DNA from: Proteles cristata cristata
Lineage: Eukaryota > Chordata > Mammalia > Carnivora > Hyaenidae
NCBI GenBank assembly: GCA_017311185.1
Contig: JAESUZ010003487.1
Coordinates: 1,956,001-2,020,000, forward strand
Length of the DNA stretch: 64,000 bases
Direction: 5' to 3'
The position numbers and the translations under genes were made by a program. Below are positions 56,965 to 64,000 of the stretch, piece by piece. The notes beneath the pieces are model-generated. The model had not been told where the DNA came from. It made no database searches and saw only the letters and a list, made by a program, of their open reading frames with translations. Within the stretch, counting starts at the first letter, position 1. Each line of letters begins with the position of its first letter.

Positions 56965-58605
56965 TGAGATAGGCTTTCTGTTGCAGCAAAAAGTTATCTC
57001 AATACATACACATCAATAAAAAAAAAACATAAGATCAGAGAAAATCGCCTACTAAAAGGATAAATCTTAAAATTTTCCTTAAAATAAAAGAAAATATCAG
57101 CCATAGGCCTTAAATTACTGAAAACAGTTTCCATACCTCAACTAGCTACTAGAAGGGTACAGTACAGTTCAGGGGGATATTATAAGCAATAGTATAGAGG
57201 TCCATTGAAGATAAAAGAGAGACACGAGGAGAGCTAAACCAGCCAACCAAATTCAAAACAATAGCTTTTTTGTTGTGGGGAAATTTTCGAGGTTCTTATT
57301 TCTATAAAACACCAACAATATATTCTGCTTCAAGGTTTGTTCACAAGTTATGGTAATTCAATGCTTAGCATCCCAAAACATGGGTCAGCCAAGCCCAGGA
57401 GATCACAGAAGTGAGGACAGCAAATAGCTCCACCAAGGTCACTGTGGAGAGCAGTTAATGTAAGTTGCTTGTTAAAAACGTGTGCTCCTACTACCAAATC
57501 CAGGGACCACGTTCAAAGCACCCACCCTGGTAGCCATGTTTGACCTTTAGGATGGCCGTCCACAAAATGCTGAGTGGAAGAATTGTCAGATGGATTGGAG
57601 AGATGAGATAATAGCTGAGAGATAATGTTAAATGGGTTCCTACCCAACCAAAGCTATCAGGTTTCTCTGAAATGGCATGTGACTTCACTGGAGTATCAGT
57701 TTCCTTAGGTACTTGCCATTTGTCTGCAAGGAGATTCCATGTAGGGGGATTGCCATCTGCTGGTGGCTCTCTTCCTGGGACAGATGCCCTTAAAATTTAG
57801 GGACTGTGCCTTACACCAGAGCACACATAATCACGCAGCGAGTAGTAGTTTCTTTTTCACGGTGAAAATTATACTGTCTTCTCTGTTCGTTAGACAGATA
57901 TAAAATTCCCCTGAGGAAGTTGAGCAAGGTACCTCAAAAAACAAAGGAAAAAAAGGTAACAAATGCATTTTTGTCCAAGTGCTACACTGAAATCTTGCAG
58001 ATAAAATTTCTGTTTAAGCAAGTATTAACAAATTTTTATAAAATGGATGGTGATTCCTATGCTTGGAAAAATAGAAATGCAGTACATTGATTTATCTGAG
58101 CACATACTTAAAGACCAAGTCTTAAAACCTCCTACGAGTCCTAATCTCCCAGGGAATATATTTTCCATGTGGCAGATAAAAAGAAAAGAGAAACACTAGC
58201 TCCCAAGCACGTAGCTGCAGAATCAACCTTCAGAACAGAGGCTAAAACTCCCTTTTGTGTGTGTGTGTGTGAAATTCCTTGGGAATATACTGCTTTATGT
58301 TGTAAATACAGTCGTGCAGGCAAAACTCAGTCCTTCTAAAATATCCAGAATATGGATTTTAGAATTACAAATTTTCCCTTACTCTCTGTCCAGTATATCC
58401 CCAAATCATAGAAGTGAAAAAATATGGAATTAGGTCATAGCATTTCACCCACATATTATTCTTCAGAGCAACAGTCTTCTCTTGAATAACATTGTAGGAT
58501 CTCTGTATCAGGAAACAGCCACTTAGAACACACCAGGTTATGCTGTTTTCTTTAGTGCTCAACGACAGTACAAAAATCAAAATAAAAGGATAAGTGGCTT
58601 TAAAG
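56965..58605. other. unique sequence, no gene seen
   Basis: No transposon recognised over 1.6 kb. Contains a short GT stretch (58256-58271). Confidence 0.4.
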
Positions 58606-58609
58606 CAGA

Positions 58610-58955
58610 AAGAAATCCTGACACAGGCCACAACACGGATAAACCTTGAGGATGTGGTGGTAAGTGAAATAAGCCAGTGAGAAAAAGACAAATCCTGCAC
58701 GATTCCACTTATATGAGACATCTGAAGCAGTCACATTCATAAAGACAGAAAGTAGAAAGGGCTTGGAAGGAAGCAGAATTCGTGTTTAATGGATATAGAC
58801 TTTCAGGTTTGCATGACGAAAAAGTTTTGGAGGTCCACTTCACAGCAACGTGAACATAATTAACCCTACCGAATTGTACACTTAAAATGGCTAAGACAGT
58901 TAAGTTTTATGTTATATGTCTTATTTGATCACAATTTTAACAAGATAAGCAAAAA
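58610..58955 (+). mobile_element. L1M 3' end
   Basis: 'ggataaaccttgaggatgtg', 'taagtgaaataagccagtga', 'gattccacttatatgagaca' and 'ttaaaatggctaagacagtt' plus 'aagttttatgttatatgtct' follow the L1M 3' UTR. Confidence 0.8.
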
Positions 58956-59299
58956 TATTGGAGGCTGAAAACATGATCTATAAGTGAAGGGCAAAGGATT
59001 TGCCATCACAGTATTTAGTCTATCAAAACAGAGCCTACGCAGTTGCTTAATCACACGGATTTGAAAAGAGCAAACCCTTGACCTGTTTTCTCTCCCTCTG
59101 CAGAGGACAGAATGAAGAAACAAACCAAAACCACAGAGCAGCTGCAAGATGTAGTAGAAAGAAGGACCAAATTTCGAGTAAGAAATTCCACTCTCCTTCT
59201 AATTGTGTGACCTTGGACAAATTAAGTATCCAGAGAAAGAACATCGTAACTTTGAGTTAACGTGGAATTTGGGAAAGATGTGACTGCTCTTGACGTTCA

Positions 59300-59510
59300 G
59301 TTTTGTTTCATTCTTGTTCACTGAATTTATGAGTTTGGGCCAATTATTTAATGTCCCAGAGCCTCGGCTTTTGCATTTGTAATTTTGGGGTGAGGGAGGG
59401 TACCTATCTGACAGAGTTGGTATGAGGCTATGAAATTGAACTAACAGTAATGAAAATGCACAAAGAATGCCTGGCAGATGGTAGGTATTCAGTAAGCGCT
59501 CATTCCCTGG
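59300..59510 (+). mobile_element. MIR SINE
   Basis: 'gagtttgggccaattattta', 'cagagcctcggcttttgcat', 'tatctgacagagttggtatg' and 'tgcctggcagatggtaggta' align with MIR. Confidence 0.75.
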
Positions 59511-59555
59511 GTCTTTTTCAGTCTGTTTTCTTTTCTGTAAAAGGAGGGGGGATGA

Positions 59556-59775
59556 GGGGCACCTGGGTGGCTTAGTCGGTTAAGCGTCCGACTTTCGCTT
59601 AGGTCATGATCTCGCGGTTCGTGGGTTCGAGCCCCGCGTCGGGCTCTGTGCTGACTGCCAGCTCGGAGCCTGGAGCCTGTTTCAGTCTGTGACTCCCTCT
59701 CTCTCTGACCCTCCCCTGCTCACGCTGTCTCTCTCTCTCTCTCTCCTAGAAATAAATAAAACATTAAAAAAAAAA
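59556..59775 (+). mobile_element. feliform CAN SINE, youngest type
   Basis: Nearly perfect consensus, with 'gggttcgagccccgcgtcgg' intact. The 17-bp TSD (59539-59555 and 59776-59792) has one mismatch. The tail is A-rich (A14). A good candidate for a recent insertion. Confidence 0.97.
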
Positions 59776-59799
59776 AAAAGGAGGGGTGATGATATGTAC

Positions 59800-59975
59800 C
59801 TAACAAAATACCATCATAACTACCTGATATATGCTCTTTCTTTGCCTTCTCTGAGCCTCAACGTTTTCATCTATAAAACGATGCAGTAATACTACACTAA
59901 GAGAGATAATAAATATAAAATTGTTCTTCACTGAATATGGCACAAGTACTCAACAAATCTGTGTTATCACTATTA
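59800..59975 (+). mobile_element. MIR-like fragment
   Basis: 'ctctgagcctcaacgttttc', 'atctataaaacgatgcagta' and 'actcaacaaatctgtgttat' match MIR. It and 59300-59510 may be two copies or one split pair. Confidence 0.6.
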
Positions 59976-60530
59976 TTCTTATTTAAGAAGATATTCAACA
60001 GTCATCTCTCAAAAAATATTATCTATAATCAGGCCTGCTTATATATCGGCTGGTCTTTTCAGCAGTCTTTAAGTCTTCTCTAAAGGAAAAAAATTTTTCT
60101 CACAAACTGTTAACATCAAATGACTGAACTTTTGGCTCAGCAGTGATATTCAAGAATTCAACCCCTGAGTTCGAAGGTGATTTTCAGTAACGGTGAAGGG
60201 TCGTGAATATGTAAACAAGAGATACTAGTGAAAAACCTCAAGATATTTCACTTAACATTGACATTGATTGAGTATTATTTTCATCACTTTTACATTAGCT
60301 GCTTCGAATTAGCTCAGTGCTGGAAACACTGAGAAACAAAAAGGGAAAATGTACATCCTCCGTGGCCTGGAGGCCCTAAGAGAACACTGCTCTGTACACT
60401 GATAATCTGACAGCCAAGTCCATGATACTATGACAGCATGTGTTTACAGGCTTTCCTGCTTCAAGTTCCTCATTTAAATCCTTACAAAGCCTTGTTGGGA
60501 ACTATGTCTTAACCCCAAATAGCTGTACTA
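59976..60530. other. unique sequence
   Basis: No gene or repeat recognised. Confidence 0.35.
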
Positions 60531-60534
60531 AGTC

Positions 60535-60700
60535 ATTTATTCATCAGACATTTACTGAGCACTTGCTATTTTCTATGTAGTGAGCTTGGTACTGACATTA
60601 GGCACATAACTGAGAGACATATGTGATTCCAGAAGCCCTGAGCCTAGTGCAGGAAGCAAGTGTGTGTGCAAATAATTGCAACACAATTCAATGAGATGTA
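60535..60700 (-). mobile_element. L2-like fragment
   Basis: 'ttcatcagacatttactgag', 'cacttgctattttctatgta' and 'cagaagccctgagcctagtg' match reversed L2 3' sequence. Confidence 0.5.
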
Positions 60701-60802
60701 TTAGAAGTATGTACAGGAGGCTATAATAGTGGGTAGTTGGGGGAAGAAAGTCAGATAACCTGTTCCAGATCACACAGCTGTGAGTAGTAGAACTGGGATT
60801 TG

Positions 60803-61018
60803 GGGGACGCCTGGGAGGCTCGGTCGGTTAAGCATCAGACCTCAGCTCAGGTCTCAATCTGGTGTTTTGTGGGTCCAAGCCCCGGGTTGAGCTCTGTGCT
60901 GGCAGCTCAGAGCCTGGAGCCTGCTTCGCATTCTGTGTCTCCCTCTCAGCCCCTACCCCACTTGTGCTCTTTCTTTCTCTCAAAAATACATAAACATTTA
61001 AAAACACACACACAAAAC
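60803..61018 (+). mobile_element. feliform CAN SINE
   Basis: The head is 'gggacgcctgggaggctcgg' and the tail 'ctcaaaaatacataaacat' followed by an ACAC stretch. The TSD 'actgggatttg' is at 60792-60802 and 61019-61029. Confidence 0.95.
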
Positions 61019-61126
61019 ACTGGGATTTGAACCAATGTCTTCAGGCTCCAGAGCCTGTCATCTTAACCACCGTGTAGCAGTGGGAATAATCTCTAATGAG
61101 CCTATTATTTTGAAGTAAAAATCACA

Positions 61127-61336
61127 GGGGCGCCTGGGTGGCTCAGTTGGTAGAGCATCCGACTTCGGCTCAGGTCACGGTTAGTGGGTTCGAGCCCCGC
61201 ATTGGGCTCTGTGCTGACAGCTAGCTCAGAGCCTGGAGCCTGCTTCACATTCTTTGTCTCCCTCTCTCTCTCTGACCCTCTCCTGTGCACTCTGTCTCTC
61301 TCTCTCTCAGAAATAAATAAAACATTAAAAAATTTT
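61127..61336 (+). mobile_element. feliform CAN SINE, intermediate subfamily
   Basis: The head is 'gggcgcctgggtggctcagt'. It has 'gacagctagctcagagcctg' and the tail 'tcagaaataaataaaacat'. The TSD at 61109-61126 and 61337-61354 has few mismatches. 'gtcacggttagtggg' lacks about 12 bp. Confidence 0.95.
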
Positions 61337-61379
61337 TTTGAAATAAAAATCACAAATTATTTAGAAAATGTACCTGATC

Positions 61380-61593
61380 GGGACGCCTGGGTGGCTTAGT
61401 CGGTTAAGCGTCCGACTTTCGCTTAGGATCTCGCGGTTCGTGGGTTCGAGCCCCGCGTCGGGCTCTGTGCTGACTGCCAGCTCAGAGCCTGGAGCCTGTT
61501 TCAGTCTGTGACTCCGTCTCTCTGACCCTCCCCTGCTCACGCTGTCTCCCTCTCTCTCCTAGAAATAAATAAAACATAAAAAAAAAAAAAAAA
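61380..61593 (+). mobile_element. feliform CAN SINE, youngest type
   Basis: The head 'gggacgcctgggtggcttag' and 'gctgactgccagctcagag' are near-consensus. The perfect 17-bp TSD 'agaaaatgtacctgatc' is at 61363-61379 and 61594-61610. The tail has about 17 As. 'cgcttaggatctcgcgg' lacks seven bases. Confidence 0.97.
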
Positions 61594-61764
61594 AGAAAAT
61601 GTACCTGATCAACTTTATAAAATAAACCTTAAAATAATACATTAAACCAGTAGGAGAAAAAAAAAACATGACACACATTAGAAGATCAACAGTCTTCACA
61701 ACTGTTTCCCTCTCCACTGCCTAACACAGTGCCTGAAATGTAGTAAGCAGCCAGTAAGTATTTA

Positions 61765-62790
61765 GTTTTTAAAATATGAAATAATATTCATAAAACTAAA
61801 TGTACACTTACCTATAACCTAGAAATTCCACACCTAGATATTTACCCAAGAGATACTAAAACACATGTCCATAAGAAATACTGGTACAAAAATGTTTATA
61901 GCCACTTTATTTGTAATAACTAAGAAGTGGAAACAACCCAACTAGCCACCAATTTTTGGCTTATAATAGATTTTTAAAAACTGTGGTGTATTTATTTAGT
62001 AATGGAACATTAGAAATACAGGCAACAATACAGGGAACAACACTGATGAACCTCAAAAATAGATTACTGTGGGGCTCCTGGATGGCTCAGTCAGTTAAGC
62101 GACTGACTTCAGCTCAGGTCTTGATCTCACGGTTTGTGGGTTCAAGCCCCGCATCAGGCTCTGTGCTGACAGGTAGCTCAGAGCCTGGAGCTTGTTTCAG
62201 ATTCTGTTTCTCCCTCTCTCTCTGACCCTCCCTTGCTCACTCTGTCTATCTCTCTTTCACAGAAATAAATTTTTAAAAAATATATTGCTGAGTATAAGAG
62301 ACCTTCACAAAATGTAGATTGAGTACTTCTATGTACATGAAGTCCTATAACAGGCAAACTAATCTGAGGTGAAGAAAAAAAAAAAAAAGAACAGTGGTTA
62401 CCTTTGGGAGGAGCCAGGGACTGACAGGAAAACGAGCTTGAAGGAAACTTCTAGTTTGATGGTTATGCTCCATATCTAAGAGGAGTTTGGGTTACACAGG
62501 TGTATTCATGTGTCAAAACTCAGCAAATGTTCACTTAAGATTTCTGTATTTTTGCATGAAAATTTTACCTTGAGAAACCTAAACACATATTGAACTCTAC
62601 TTGTATATTATACATTCTAAAGTGGTTAAGGGGAAGCACAGTGATGTCTACGATTTACTTTACAATCCACCAAAAACTAAGATGGATAGATATGAAAAGA
62701 CAAATACAGCAAAATGTTAATGCAGAATCTGTGTGGTGAGTATATGGGTATTCACTATAAAATTCTGCCAACTTTTTTTATGTTTAAAAT
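61765..62790 (+). mobile_element. L1M 3' end with nested SINE
   Basis: 'aacctagaaattccacacct', 'ttatagccactttatttgta', 'agaagtggaaacaacccaac' and 'agaacagtggttacctttgg' form the late ORF2/3' UTR. The SINE at 62071-62274 splits it. The last part (62660-62790) resembles another L1M 3' end and may be a separate copy. Confidence 0.8.
62071..62274 (+). mobile_element. feliform CAN SINE, intermediate subfamily
   Basis: The head is 'ggggctcctggatggctcag'. It has 'gacaggtagctcagagcctg' and the tail 'cacagaaataaattttta'. The imperfect TSD is at 62055-62070 and 62275-62290. Confidence 0.94.
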
Positions 62791-62796
62791 TTCCCA

Positions 62797-62977
62797 GGAC
62801 ACCTGGGTGGTTCAGTCAGTTGAACATCCCACTGTTGATTCTGGCTCAGGTCATGACCCCAGGGTCATGGGATCAAGCCCCGCATCAGACTTCACAATGA
62901 GTGTGGAGCTCACTTAGGATTCTCTCTCTGTCCCTCTGTCCCTCTCCCCTGCCTGCACTCTCTTTAAAATAAAATAA
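62797..62977 (+). mobile_element. older CAN SINE
   Basis: 'ggacacctgggtggttcag', then 'gttgattctggctcaggtca', 'agggtcatgggatcaagccc' and 'cactctctttaaaataaaat'. The wording differs from the main feliform group and resembles an older carnivore CAN SINE subfamily. The TSD was not found. Confidence 0.85.
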
Positions 62978-62980
62978 AGT

Positions 62981-64000
62981 CCATAATAAAATATTTTATT
63001 TAAGTGAGAATATAACAATATGAAAGAAAATAAATTAAAATATTAGAGTTGAACAGAATCTGAGATCATCTAAAGTTACATTTAATGCAGGAATCTCCTC
63101 TGCGACCTCCCAAAACAAGTAGACCGTGCCAACCTCAGTTGACAAATATAGCGTGCTATACCCCAAAGTAGACTATTGCATCTTTGAACACTGCTAAGAG
63201 CAGCTAGCTTACATTTAGACTATACTTAAGCAGAGCATGTGGGAGGGCAGCATGATTTTGTGTGAGAAGTATAGTGTAAGGATCTAGAAGCTTGGGATTT
63301 AGTGTGATCTCCCTCTTCCCAGGTCCTTACTCTCTTAGTTACTTGTTTGCCTAACAAGTCTATAGATTAGCCTATATTAACCTACCTAGCCTATAGATTT
63401 TTATGTCATTCATTCATTCATCCACTCATTCATTCGGTAAGTAATTATTGAATCTACATTATATAGCTTAAAACCTTAATACCTGAGTGCTTTAAGGCAA
63501 AGAGGTAAACTAGATGATGCTGAGATCCCTGTCCATTCTAAAGCCTAATGGTTCTGGATGAAAAGCTAAAGAATTAGCTAAGTGGTCTATGTCATGTATC
63601 TAACCAATTGAAAAACAAGAGGAAATTTACTTTTTTCTTAGTGGAGGGCTTATGTTTGAATTATTTGTAATTGTCTTGTTTCTTTTCCCTCTGCAAATAA
63701 AGACTAGCTTACACATTTAAAATTTCCTCTAGAGATGTCATTTTTGAGAAAGATCATTTTCCAAGATATGGCCTCTTTTCTCAAAGATTATCTGTGAGCT
63801 GCCACTCCCAATCAGAAGCCAGCCTCTTCCTTGTTAGACCATAGCTCCTCCTTGTGGTTAACAGATGTAAGACCCTTAAATCCAACCACAGAAACCGTTT
63901 CTTAAAAAATTTAACGTGATCATAATAGGATTAACTATGAGGTGAAAAACACCAGTATGATTTTGTCGTTAGTCCATTTCCCTAGATGCTCACTCATTCA
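62981..64000. other. unique AT-rich sequence to window end
   Basis: No gene recognised. A (CATT)n-like stretch at 63406-63435 is the only clear repeat. Confidence 0.4.
63406..63435. repeat. (CATT)n short tandem repeat, imperfect
   Basis: About seven CATT-type units with substitutions. Confidence 0.8.

Noticed and set aside
1..64000. A novel defence, CRISPR, operon or other gene system
   Set aside because: The window is vertebrate repeat-rich non-coding DNA. No repeat-spacer array, gene cluster or intact long frame is present.

Overview
This window looks like nuclear DNA from a cat-family (Felidae/feliform) carnivore. The key evidence is 34 copies of a tRNA-Lys-derived CAN-type SINE of the feliform kind. 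The head reads 'gcgcctgggtggctcagtc', followed by a pol III B box ('ggttcgagccc'), a (TC)n tract and an A-rich tail with AATAAA. Dog-type SINE heads are absent. The young L1 copies share one 3' end and many have clean target-site duplications (TSDs). The rest is AT-rich, CpG-poor and free of long reading frames, as expected for intergenic or deep intronic mammalian DNA. I find no confident protein-coding gene, no RNA gene outside SINEs, and no CRISPR, operon or prophage-like system.

Layout. 1-4.2 kb: mostly unique, with a MaLR-type LTR, an L2 remnant, simple repeats and one weak candidate terminal exon (3257-3409). 4.2-5.7 kb: two SINEs, a SINE-split LTR and a MITE-like remnant. 5.7-9.8 kb: mostly old or unique sequence, including the second copy of a local duplication. 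9.85-10.69 kb: a minus-strand L1 carrying about 480 bp of 3'-transduced sequence. 10.7-19 kb: SINEs, MIR and L2 relics, a minus LTR and a G-quadruplex motif. 19-29.6 kb: almost continuous plus-strand L1 (three older copies) with nested SINEs and a 423-bp young L1. 29.7-31.4 kb: an LTR split by a twin-primed L1. 31.4-36.7 kb: MIR, L2 and hAT relics and unique DNA. 36.75-39.2 kb: an old L1 ORF2 stuffed with four SINEs. 39.7-41.7 kb: a younger L1 with a second 3' transduction. 41.8-46.5 kb: largely unique. 46.5-48.4 kb: a minus-strand 5'-truncated L1. 48.8-50.9 kb: a repeat-poor island with two weak exon-like frames. 51-64 kb: SINE-rich DNA with several L1M 3' ends; all 11 SINEs after 55 kb are on the plus strand.

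The window is best read as a layered record of retrotransposition. Ancient MIR, L2, hAT and MaLR relics are invaded by older L1s, then by L1s of the modern felid type, and throughout by waves of SINE. The SINEs depend on L1 machinery, which fits their poly(A) tails and TSDs. No gene network can be described. Family names were assigned by memory of consensus sequences and need RepeatMasker confirmation.
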